Shown here: positions 20,829-31,100 of the stretch, piece by piece
Numbering within the stretch: position 1 is the first letter of the stretch
How the letters are laid out: the number at the start of each line of letters is the position of its first letter
DNA from: Closterium sp. Naga37s-1
Taxonomy: Eukaryota > Streptophyta > Zygnematophyceae > Desmidiales > Closteriaceae
Assembly (NCBI GenBank): GCA_947471745.1
Contig: CANJKZ010000092.1
Location: 2,852,001-2,916,000, forward strand
Direction of reading: 5' to 3'
Length of the DNA stretch: 64,000 bases
Notes under the pieces: generated by a model
The model's input: the letters and a program-made list of their open reading frames with translations, nothing else
Databases searched by the model: none
What the model was told of the DNA's origin: nothing
Translations under genes and position numbers: made by a program

Positions 20829-21815
20829 TCAACCACCTTGATTCGCCAGGGCGACGTAGTTCGCCTGCGCCAGGAGCTCTTGGGACCGCTCAGCCTCCTG
20901 CATCGCCTCGCCCTGCAAGATGTACGACGTCAAGGTGTCATCGTTGAGCATCGCCAGTGTGCTCGGCGCCATCGACAGCCGCTTCAGTAGGTTGTAGCTG
21001 CTGGGGAGTCCCTGCATGACGTGCGTAACGTACGACGCCGTCTAGTACTGCGCGCCGGCCATCCGTATGGTGGCGAGAATTAGCCGAGCTCGACTCGATG
21101 AAGTGTCACGCCCGGTGGCCGGCGTCGAGGTACTCTCTGCACGACTTCAGGGTGATCTGCACGCCCGGCGAGCATCACCGCGAAATTACCGTGAAGGTCA
21201 GTAGTTGCACGGCGAGAAACTCCGCACGCAAGTCGGGGTCCTCCGGCGTCGCCATGGTGCCTCGAGCAAAGCCGATCAGCCCGGCCATCTCCAGCTGAGG
21301 CTCGATGGCTTCCTTCCAGGTGAGAATGTCGGGTCGACCGGCGAGCAAGGGAGTGACCAAGATCTTGTCCCGCGTAAACTTGAAGTAGCCATAGCTCGGT
21401 GCAATCCCACCCGCTGTCACGTGGGTCGCTGACATCGGCGACAATCTGCTTCGTCGACCTCCGAGGTCGCCGTGCGAGGAGCCTGCATCCGACGACGACC
21501 GCATCCCTCGCTCCTGAACGCCGCCGACTTTGTCGGCGTGAATCACACCTCGCTGCCTCGACGTACCTCCCGCACTGCTGCCGACTTGGCCACCACCGGC
21601 GTTGATGCCCACGTCGACGCCGCCCTCATTGTTCAGCGGTCGAGGAGATGCAGGCCGAGAAGGAGGGCGCTCTGTCGCCCACACAGCGCGGATGCCAGCC
21701 TCGACAACGCCCAGGGGAGGTCGCCGTACTCCTTCGCCTCATGGCGTCTCCTCGCGTTCTCCAGCCGTGCCTCCAGGGTGTCCACCACCCCTGCGTCACC
21801 TCTGGCGACTACCAT
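20829..21815 (-). pseudogene. Copia-Y gag
   Basis: Gag in three frame pieces: 21815-21633 (MVVARGDAGVVDTLEARLEN, a helical start), 21684-21175 (YFKFTRDKILVTPLLAGRPDILTWKEAIEPQLEMAGLIGF, a copia gag core) and 21017-20829 (LPSSYNLLKRLSMAPSTLAMLNDDTLTSYI, the later gag core). The order matches copia gag, but at least two frameshifts and the TGA at 20831 separate the pieces. The start at 21815 is the first ATG in a plausible frame after the 5' LTR and is uncertain. Confidence 0.75.
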
Positions 21816-21920
21816 AGTGACTACCGCACAGCTGCCGGCCTACAACATGAAGTAGGTAAATGACCACTACGTCGACCTGACTGAAAGGTAAGTCGTGTGC
21901 CGTCCACGCTCACCACACCA

Positions 21921-22937
21921 TGCGGAGATAACTAGTACAACGGGAGCTAGGCTACGGGCTAGGCACGGGGCAAGAGTGATCTCTGCCTTCATTCCTTAGT
22001 TGTTTTCCTAGTGCACACACTGCTTGCTAGTTCACAGGGGTAGTTTTGCAAGAGTTTCACTAAGAAAGTTGAAAACAATGATTGACACAACATTGTCATG
22101 CAAGACTACATCAGACCTAGCAAAGCTGCTAGTTGACCTCCAGCGCAGCACGGTCGACCGCGTGCCAGCACGACTTGAAAACCGCGTTCCAGCAGAGCAA
22201 AGTCGCGGCTTGCCAACGTTGCAAGTCCACAGCGTGCCAACGCTGCAGCAAGTCGGCTGCACAGCGTTGCACCTACAGAACAACGGTGCACCTACTTTGC
22301 AGGTGCGTGCAGCTGGTAGGTGCACTCTTCCTTGTCACGTGCACAGCGCAGACACCTGATAGACTCCGCGCCAGCGACTGCGCCTACCAGCCACGTCGAC
22401 CTCGGGATACCATTTCCGAGGTCAGCCTCGCAGAACCACCCCAGCGACCTTCGCATGCTCCCGCAAAAGTCCGTCGCCCGGGTTACACGGTCGACCAGGC
22501 AACCAGGGTGATGCCGACAAGTCGGCGTCCTCCCTGGTTGGCGTCCCCTCGTCAACCACTTCGGGGCTAGGCCGCCGACCTCGCCAAATCGTCGGCCACC
22601 CAAGGTCGGCGCCCTCCACCCCGGCGCCCTACCGCTCGACGTCCAGCTGCTCGGCGCCCTGCTCCTCGACGCCCTCTAGCTCGACGTTCCCAGTCTCCCC
22701 TGTCGAGGTCGACGTTTGCCCCTCCTTCGTCGACCACCGGGTTCGTCGGCCTCCTGGTCGACCACCCCACACTAGGCGCCCTGAAGTCGGCGCCCGTCGC
22801 AGTGGTCCCCATGCAGGTCGACCTCCTCGTCGACCAGCTCGCCCACTGCTGCAGGCCGGCTGCACTGCCCCGTACACCCGACCACGAGGTCGGCTCCGCA
22901 CAAGCGAGGACGGGGCCACAACCTACTCCCGTTGACA
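21921..22937 (-). repeat. 5' LTR of copia-Y
   Basis: 1017 bp, partner of 15617-16633. Confidence 0.9.
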
Positions 22938-23203
22938 GAAGCCTCGTTTGAGCGCTTCATGTGAGCCTCATTTGAGTGCTTCATGAGAGCTTAATGACAA
23001 CAGTTCTTGAGAACAGTGAAAACACAACTGAAAATGCACTAATACAGAATGGAATTACGAATGAAAACAAAACACACATAATGCAAGAACAAATGCGCAT
23101 AGAACATCACAAAATGAAAATGAAAAAATGCACATAGACACAAAATGCAAAATGCAACGCAGGCGGCTGGTTGACGTGCAGAAATAAGTATTTGCACCTA
23201 ACA
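22938..23203 (-). repeat. Inverted LTR-Z copy Z1, piece 3 (LTR start)
   Basis: Read on the minus strand this is the LTR start TGTTAGGTGCAAATA, then the CAACCAGCCGCCTGCG box, ATTTTGCATTTTG and CTCAAATGAGGC units, matching 55480-55740. It ends precisely at 23203. Confidence 0.85.
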
Positions 23204-23890
23204 ATTTCTTTATTGATTTCCAAGACTTCAAAGCTCTTTGAGGTTTCTGTGAATTTTTTCTCCGCTCACCTTCATAGTGGAAGACTCCTTGTTATTTTTA
23301 TAATGACAGAGTATTATAGATCTGACGGACTTGTTAAAAATATTCCTTTTCAACAACCAAGAGTATCCATTCACTTCGATCAGTCTGGTGACTCGCACAA
23401 TCAAAGCCAAACATTTTCCCATGCTTAAAGGATGGATGGTACTCGCCATATGTGATAAGGGATATCTCATGTGGTAGACTGACAGCCGATCTTGCGGTCG
23501 AGCAAAGCATAATGTCAAGGCATACTATGTAAGGATCGAAGGATCGAGCTAAGTTTGAAATAATGAATCCTGAGTACAACAATGTGGCCATATATAGGCA
23601 CGACACACGGCAGGTAACACAAATGTTACTAGAAGGTACCGGGCATTGGGAACCGTTGGAAACGGAACCTTCTCAAAATCGGTAGAAGATATTCGGGTGA
23701 AATCACGAGCTCACACAGTCACTCAGAAATAACCGAAATGCCACAGGATTTGGTGCACACAACCTAAATCGGTGCACAGTCATGCAATGATTATAAGAAA
23801 ACGAGCATAAACAAGCATAAGAAAAGGTGAATAAGCAAGGTGCTGCAAGATAAAGTAAATATGGGTAAGCGTAATGACTGAATTCTCACA
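23204..23890. other. Unassigned AT-rich sequence, possibly the gypsy-A 3' LTR
   Basis: AT-rich, with no protein I recognise. On the minus strand a G-run polypurine tract (about 23893-23908) precedes TGTGAGAATTCAG at 23890, which looks like an LTR start, so part or all of this stretch could be the 3' LTR of gypsy-A. No matching 5' LTR was found to prove it. Confidence 0.45.
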
Positions 23891-23904
23891 CGACCCCCCC
23901 TCAA

Positions 23905-24607
23905 ACCTAGATGGGGAACACCCTGCTTGACAAGATAATCCTTGAGAGCACGGTATTCGTTGCCCATATCAGCTTCTCAATTGTCGTTCAAACCTTCCGT
24001 AGACTTTCCGTAGATTCTCCACGTGCTCCTTCATATTTTTGGAGTAGATTGATACACTACTACGCTCGTCCATCACGGACCGTAGGATATGGTTCATCTT
24101 TGCGTGAAGAGTCGTTGGTGCATCGCAGAGCCTGAACGACATCACTAAACATTTGTAGGAGCCATATATGGTACGAAACGTTGTCTAGTGAATCGATTCA
24201 TCCACCACCTTGATCTGCCAGTAACCCGACCGTAAATCCAGCTTCGAGAATACTGTTGCATAACGTAGTTGATCCATGAGGTCATCTATGCGCGGTATGG
24301 GGTATTTGTTCTTGACTGTGTATTTGTTCAGTGCCCGGCAGTCGATGCACACTCGTAAACTACCATCCGGGTTTGGAGTGAAAAGAACAAGTGCGCCGTA
24401 GGGTGATGTGGATGGTCAGATCAGTTTCCGGTCCAGCGGGTATATATGTTTTTTCATGTCTGCTAGTTCAATTGGGCTGAGGCAATATGGTGCACGAGAG
24501 ACTTGTTTTGCACCTGGCTCTTCCACGATCTTGTGTTCGTGGGTTCGTGCTGGAGGCACTCCTTCGAGCAGATCGTCCGGCATGATGTCATTGTACTCTT
24601 CTAACAC
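23905..24607 (-). pseudogene. Gypsy-A reverse transcriptase remnant and chromodomain-like tail
   Basis: Minus-strand pieces in several frames: the RT N-terminal linker (NDIMPDDLLEGVPPARTHEH), then [24 protein letters not shown] sequence near 24350-24260, then MSFRLCDAPTTLHAKMNHIL near 24150, which corresponds to the gypsy RT motif PFGLTNAPATFQ..MN. The YxDD segment is deleted: the text goes from MDERSSV straight to IYSKNMKEHVENLRKV. Soon after, near 23930, is RALKDYLVKQGVP, which resembles the YLVKW.G.P core of a chromodomain. So RNase H and integrase appear to have been deleted. Confidence 0.75.
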
Positions 24608-24619
24608 CTTCTATACTAC

Positions 24620-25745
24620 TGCGGGAAAAATCAAGTTCGACTTCTCCTCTGCTGCCATCACGAGTGCGGTAACCCATGTTACTCGCATTCACCGTTTGCT
24701 CAAATTGTGCAAGCGTTGCCTCCAAATCATCCCCTATATCCGTCAAGATTCGCAGTTCCAAACGTTTCCCGCTGCTGTAGATGGAGGCTTTCCAGTTGAC
24801 CCAATCAATCTCGTCGTTGAAGCGCTTCAAGAAATGTCTCCCAAGATAAAATATAGGCCCTTGATGTTCGTGACCGGTAGCGTCGGCTTTCACCTCAGCG
24901 CACCTATCTGCAGCTGTAGCGTTGACTCACCGTGGATGGGTAGCTTGCTGCCGTCCACCGTTGTTGCCTTAAGCTTGGTCTCCACCGGGGACTCCCCTAA
25001 TTTCTCCAACATCCAAGGTCACAAATTGAGTGGGACTCTCCGCAATCCACCATTGCCTGGAGGCGTTGCCCTTTGCAGAGCACCTCGAGGAGTAGTGGCT
25101 GCTTCCGTTCCAAGTAGCCAAAGATAGTCACGTTTATAAGGTCATAAGGTTCGTCAAAGTAAACATTCATATTCCCTACAATCGTAGCTGCAGCGTCTAC
25201 TTCCAACTTCACTCAAGGGGGTAGACGGGTTTTTTTTTGCTGATTATGCTTCTCTTGGGCCTGGAACATTCCTCTAAGCCTTTGCAGCTGTGTTGGATTC
25301 ACCTGTGGGAAACATGGAGCCTTCACACTATGCTGTTGGGAGATATTATTAACTCCTAGGAATGCTCGACCCTTTTCAGCACTCCGGAATAGGTTCCCCA
25401 ACTTTTCTGGCACCGGTACAATTTGTAAAGGCTTTCTCGCAGCCTCTAACTCTCCCTTCAAATTTACAAAGGCTTGAGAACCACGAGAAGAAATATTCTT
25501 AATTAACGTATCTCTATAGGATAACTATAACGATTTCTTTTTGGGCCTGCATGTGGAGTTTCCCGGTTGGTGCAGGGATTTTTTTTTTTTTTCGCGGATT
25601 CTCCTTTCGCCTCGGTAAATTCCCCTGGTGCCTGCCAGTCGTGACGTTTTAAATCCGCGCCATCATTTTCGCCCGCTATGAAGTCGCCACGTCGTCGCCT
25701 TTTCCCGTTTTTTATCTTTTCCAGATCGCCAGTTCGATTCGCGGC
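24620..25745 (-). pseudogene. Gypsy-A late gag and aspartic protease
   Basis: Three minus-strand pieces: a lysine-rich segment at 25745-25503; a segment at 25461-25213 ending QQKKTRLPP; and protease at 25212-24997 and 24893-24588. The protease shows LQAMVDCGESHS (D-C-G active-site form, as D-S/T/C-G-A in this group) and later IFYLGRHFLKRFNDEIDWVNW, matching the LGxDWL...DW motif at the protease end. A T-run near 25570-25590 and stops break the frames. Confidence 0.75.
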
Positions 25746-25750
25746 TGCTG

Positions 25751-25881
25751 TGTCAGATTTATATGACATAGCTACTGTAGGCTAGAGTGGGGTAGCACAT
25801 ATGGGGTACAGTTTTCTAGGGTTTGCTTCTTGTACCCAACTTTCACTTAGTCATTCCCATTCCTGTTTTTCTTGATTCACA
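25751..25881 (+). repeat. 5' LTR of copia-1, with primer site
   Basis: 131 bp, TGTCAG ... TCACA. The primer site TGGTATAGAGCGGG follows at 25882-25895, initiator-Met-like but one base short. It would supply promoter and polyadenylation signals; at 131 bp it is short for a copia LTR. Confidence 0.96.
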
Positions 25882-25959
25882 TGGTATAGAGCGGGTTCCT
25901 ACATGGGACCGTTCCTTCCTAAGGGCCCACCATAAGAATTTTTTTTTTTAGCTGCCCGC

Positions 25960-27000
25960 GCACATTGCGCCCTGCCCTAAATTTTTTTTTTTAGCGGCCC
26001 CTACGCTGCCTCTACGCGGCCCCTACGCCGCCTCCCACGCGCCCCCTATGCGGCCCCTGGCGGCGCCCTGACGAGGCCCCTGCCGGCGCCCTATCGCGGC
26101 CCCTGACGCGCCCCCCTGGTGGCGCCCTGACGCGGCCCCTGGCGGCGCCTGACGCGGCCCTGACGCGGCCTGACGCGGCCCCTGGCGGCGCCCTGACGCA
26201 GCCCCTGCCGCGGCCCTGACGCGGCCCCTGACGCGGCCCTGACGCGGCCTGCCGCGGCCCCTGCCGCGGCCCTGAAGCGGCCCCTGACGCGGCCCTGACG
26301 CGGCCCTGACGCGGCCCTGCCGCGGCCCCTGGCGGCGCCCTGACGCGGCCCCTGACGCGGCGCCCTGACGCGGCCCCTGCCGCGGCCCTGACGCGGCCCT
26401 GCCGCGGCCCCTGACGCGGTCCTGACGCGGCCTGCTGCGGCCCCTGCCGCGGCCCTGAAGCGGCCCCTGACGCGGCCCTGAAGCGGCTCTGCCGCGGCCC
26501 TGACGCGGCCCTGACGCGGCCCCTGACGCGGCCCCTGCCGCGGCCCCTTACGCGGCCCTGACGCGGTCCTGCCGCGGCCCCTGGCGGCGCCCTGACGCGG
26601 CCCCTGACGCGGCGCCCTGACGCGACCCTGCCGCGGTCCCTGACGCGGCCCCTGCCGCGGCTCCTGACGCGGCCCCTGACGCGGCCCCTGTCGCGGCCCC
26701 TGACGCGGCCCCGCCTCCTCTCAGCGGCTCCGCCGCCTCCTCTCAGCGGCCCCGCCGCCTCCTCCCAGCGGCCCCGGACGCCGCCCTCTCAGCGGCCCCG
26801 CCGAGCCGCCCAGCAGCCGAGCCGCCGAGCCGCCCAGCAGCCGAGCCGCCCAGCAGCAGAGCCGCCGAGCCGCCCAGCAGCCGAGTCGCTGAGCCGCCCA
26901 GCAGCCGAGCCGCCGAGCCGCCCAGCAGCCGAGCCGCCCAGCAGCCGAGTCGCCGAGCCGCCCTGCAGCCGAGCCGCCCGAGCCGCCCTGTCCGGTAAGA
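25960..27000 (+). repeat. GC-rich minisatellite leader of copia-1
   Basis: Untranslated leader. 25985-26710 is an array of 11-13 bp units such as GCGGCCCCTGACGCGGCCCT; 26710-26790 is a CTCAGCGGC-type array; 26795-26990 is an array of GCCGCCCAGCAGCCGA units. About 1.18 kb separates the primer site from the ATG. Confidence 0.88.
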
Positions 27001-27062
27001 GCAGCGCCTCTCTCACAGCACTGCCCTCACCCCACTGTTTGCACTGCTAGTCTACTACTGTC

Positions 27063-28088
27063 ATGGCTACCCCTAGTGTCCTCGCTTTTGACGCTGAGGG
27101 TCGGGCCATTGACTTTGACGTCTGGATAGATGACCTGCAGCTTTTCTTACAGTGCGATAGGGCAGACGGCCTCTCCCTCTTTGACCTCACTTCTGGTGCC
27201 TCTCCTGCTCCCGCCACTGATGCTGACGCAACTGTTCGCTCCCAGTGGGCCACGCGCGATGCTGCTGCACGTCTTGCTGTGCGTCGCCACCTGCCTACCT
27301 CTGAGCGTGCGCACTTTAGCCAGTACAAGAGTGCTCAGACCTTGTACGACGCTGTAGTTGCACGCTACTCCTCCCCTGCCACTGCTGCACTGAGCCGCCT
27401 CATGCTACCGTACCTCTTCCCTGACCTTGCTGCCTTTCCCACAGTCGCTGACCTCATCACGCACCTCCGCACTAGTGACACTCGCTACCGCGCTGCGCTT
27501 CCTGCTGAGTTCTGCGCCAAGAACCCCCCCCCCATGTACATCACCCTCTACTACATCGTCACCCGTCTCCCTGACTCCCTTCGCGTAGTCAGGGACCACT
27601 TCCTCTCGGTTTGTCCCACCACTCTCACCGTTGACCTCCTCGAGAAGGCCCTCCTAGCAGCAGAAAAGAGCATAGTCGCTGTAGGAGCCTCTCGTGGTGA
27701 CCCTCGCACCCCCATCTTTGAGGGGTGTTCCCCCTCCCCTCTTTTGCCCTCTGTTGCCTCTGCTGCTGCGGCCGACCTCGCTGGTTTGGAGTCGGTTGGG
27801 GCAGCGTCTACCCCTAGCGGGAGACGCCGCCCTGGCAGGGGCAAGGGGGGCAGGGGCGCTGGAGGAGCTAGCGGGGGCGGTGGAGGCGGCGGTGGAGGTG
27901 GTGGAGGAGGTGGTGGTGGCGGTGGGAGTGGTGGCGGGGGTGGAGGTGTAGGTGGCGGCAGTGGAGGCGCAGGAGGCAGCGGCGGTGGCGGAGGGAGCGG
28001 AGGTGGCGGCGGTGGAGGAGGAGGCGGCGGAGGAGGTGGAGCTGGTCGGGGTGGCGCTGCGCAGAGGGTCAGCTCCGGTGGTGGTCAG

Positions 28089-28123
<35 letters not shown>

Positions 28124-31100
28124 CACTCGTGACGTCCCCTCCCCTCAGCAGCTCCGTGAGTGGTACACTGCACGCCAGAGGGGTGGGGGTGCTGGTCCGT
28201 GCACCTACGTCCTGCGCACCGGCGACCGCGCGGGTGAGCAGTGCGGGGGTGCGCACTCCACCCAGCGCTGCTTTGGCCGCCTCACGGACGCTTGGCGTCA
28301 CCAGTTTCCTGAGGCCACTGAGATCCCCCGCTGGGGTGAGCTGTCTAGGGCGGGTGTAGCTGTCTTTGACCTTGACTTTGATGCTATTCTTGCTGCCGTG
28401 TATACTGTGACTATTAGTGATGAGGGTGACTGTTACCGGTGTTTTCCGCCCGACCCGGGCATTGAGACTGCTGCTCTAGGTACTGGTGAGGCTGCTGCTC
28501 TAGGTGCTAGCGAGGCTGCTGCTCTAGGTGCGTCTACTCCCTCAGGTGCTGGTGAGTCTGCTCTCTCAGGTTCTGCGTCGGCTTCGGCCTCCCACACCTT
28601 CACACTTGACTCGGAGGCTTCTCGCTCCTTCTTTCGAGACCGCACCACACTCACGCCGCTTGGCCGGCCAGTTGCGGTCTCCCTGGCAGACCCCTCTGGG
28701 GGTCCTGTCCTTGCTCACTTCTCCACTGTCCTCCCGTGTCCGGCGGCCCCCTCTGGCACCCTGTCTGGTCTCTACCTCCCCTCGTTCTCTACGAACTTGG
28801 TGAGTGGTGCTGACCTACAGGATGCGGGGGTTCACCAGTTCACTCCTGCGAGTCAGCGGGTGACCCACTGCACGGACGCTCGGACAGGCCGCCACCTGGC
28901 CACGTTTACACGTCGGCCAGGGTCGAGCCTGTACACACTGACCACTGCGTCTCCTCCAGTCCCTGCGTCTGGTCAGGTAGCTGCGTCGGGTCAGGTGTTT
29001 GCTGCAGCGTCCAGGTCTGGTCCTGAGTCTGCCCCCTGCTCGTGTCGCCTCCAGTCTCACGAGACTCTCCTCTGGCACCACCGCCTTGGCCACCCCTCCC
29101 TGCTTCGTCTCCGGAGCATGGCCTCCCGTGTCCTTGTCTCTGGTCTTCCCCGGTCCCTCCCTCCCCTTCCTCCGGGGCCTGGCCCTACCTGCGTCCCCTG
29201 TGTCGAGGGACGGCAGCGGGCTACCCCTCACTCCTCCCAGTTTCCTCCGACAGAGGCCCCGCTGCAGACGCTTCACATGGACGTGTGGGGCCCGGCCCGC
29301 GTCCGTGGACAGGGTCACGAGCGCTACTTCCTGCTGGTGGTTGACGACTACTCGCGTTACACCACAGTCTTCCCCTTGCGCAGCAAGGGTGATGTCACTG
29401 AGGTGTTGATCGACTGGATCCGCGCAGCTCGTCTCCAGCTCAGGCGGAGCTTTGGCTCGGACTTTCCTGTTCTGCGTCTGCACTCTGACAGAGGCGGAGA
29501 GTTCTCCTCTGGCCTTCTGCGAGCCTACTGTCGTGCACGAGGCATCCGCCAGACCTTCACGCTTCCGGACTCTCCACAGCAAAATGGGATTGCTGAGCGC
29601 CGCATTGGCATGGTCATGGACGTCGCCCGTACGTCCATGATGCATGCGGCTGCCCCCCATTTTCTGTGGCCGTTTGCGGTTCGGTACGCGGCGCATCAGA
29701 TCAACCTTCAGCCCAGGGTCTCCATGCCGGAGACCTCCCCAGCTTTGCTGTGGACGGGGAAGGTTGGCGATGCGTCTGCGTTCCGTGTCTGGGGATCTCG
29801 GGCGTTTGTCCGCGACTTGTCTGCGGACAAGCTGTCCCCTCGTGCTGCTCCTTGCGTCTTCCTGGGTTTCCCCCCTGACGCCCCAGGGTGGCAGTTCTAC
29901 CACCCCACCTCTCGCCGTGTTCTGTCCTCCCAGGACGTCACGTTCGACGAGTCGGTCCCCTACTACCGCCTCTTCCCCTACTGCACTCCGTCCCTCCCCC
30001 CGCCACCGCTCTTCCTTGTACCAGGTCCCCCCCCGGTAGACCCCCTCCCCCCTCAGGGTCCTGCCCCTTCAGGTGTGTCCCAGGTAGACGCTGTTGAGCC
30101 TGTCGAGGTCGCTGGTGACTCTGGTGCTGCTGAGGGTGCTGAGCCTGGGGGTGCTGACTCTAGGGGTGCTGAGCGTGTGGGTGCTACGCCTGGGGGTGCT
30201 GAGCCTGGGGGTGCTGAGCCTGGGGGTGCTGAGTCTGGGGGTACTACGACTGGGGGTGCTGAGCCTGGGGGTACTACGCCTGGAGGTGCTGAGCCTGGGG
30301 GTGCTGCGTCTGGGGGTGCTGAGCCTGGGGGTACTACGCCTGGAGGTGCTGAGCCTGGGGGTGCTACGCCTGGTGGTGCTGTGCCTGGCGGTTCACCGGG
30401 TGCTCCCTCTCGCCGAGAGCCACTCTCTCCCCAGGAGCTGCGTGAGTGGTTTGCCCGGCGCTGGAGGCGAGCTGCTGGAGCTGCTGGAGCTGGAGGTGCT
30501 GCGGGTACTGGAGGTTCTGTTGCTTCTGAGGGAGCTGGTGCCACGGGTCCCGGAGGTGCTCGTACTGGGAGTTCTGGAGCTGCTGGACCTGCGGGTACTT
30601 CTGGAGCTGGAGTTGCTGCGGGTGTTGGCGCGGAGGCTACTGCTGTCGGTCCTGGAGGCAGTCCTGCTGGGGGTACTACTGGTGCTGCTGGGGGTTCTGG
30701 AGCTGGAGCTGCTACTGGTGCTGGTGCTGCCCCTGCGGGTGCTGGTGCTGTCCCTCCTGTGTCTGGAGTCGCCGCGCGGCCTCGGCCGTACTTCGTTCCG
30801 CTCCTTCAGCAGGTTCTTGGTCTCCCGCCTTCTACTGGTCCTCCTCCTCCTCCCTTAGAGTGTCCACAGCCTGTCCCGTCGCAGTTACAGTTACAGCCGG
30901 CCTCCCCACTGCCTGCTCCGTCTCCCTACACTGGTCCTACTGGAGGTCTTGCTGAGCGTCGTGAGCCTGCGTCTCGGCCTGCGTCGCCTATCCGTGCTGC
31001 TCACACTAGTGGTCGCGGTTCGCGTCAGCGTCCTCCTCCTGTCCCTGGCACGCACCGGATGTCTCTGCGTCCGTCCACTGCTCCTCTGCGTGCCCCTTTG

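Larger units (their letters stand above)
15617..22937 (-). mobile_element. Ty1/copia element copia-Y
   Basis: Minus-strand element with two 1017-bp LTRs (15617-16633 and 21921-22937) starting TGTCAACGGGAG and ending CTCCGCA. The flanks GGAGC (15612-15616) and GAAGC (22938-22942) are a target duplication with one mismatch. The coding order gag, protease, integrase, RT, RNase H is the copia order. LTRs differ by a few percent, and the coding part has several stops and shifts, so it is moderately old. The sequence after the 5' LTR (TGGTGTGGTGAGCG) is not the initiator-Met site used by the other elements. Confidence 0.9.

Noticed and set aside
27001..27030. Possible splice donor GTAAGAG and acceptor CTCACAG before the copia-1 ATG
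   Set aside because: The implied intron would be about 24 nt, too short, and the long open frame needs no splicing.
28815..29903. 362-codon antisense open frame, repeated at 62165-63253 in copy R
   Set aside because: It lies opposite the integrase region and matches no known protein. Both copies are nearly identical, so its persistence is explained by the GC-rich codon use and constraint of the sense gene.
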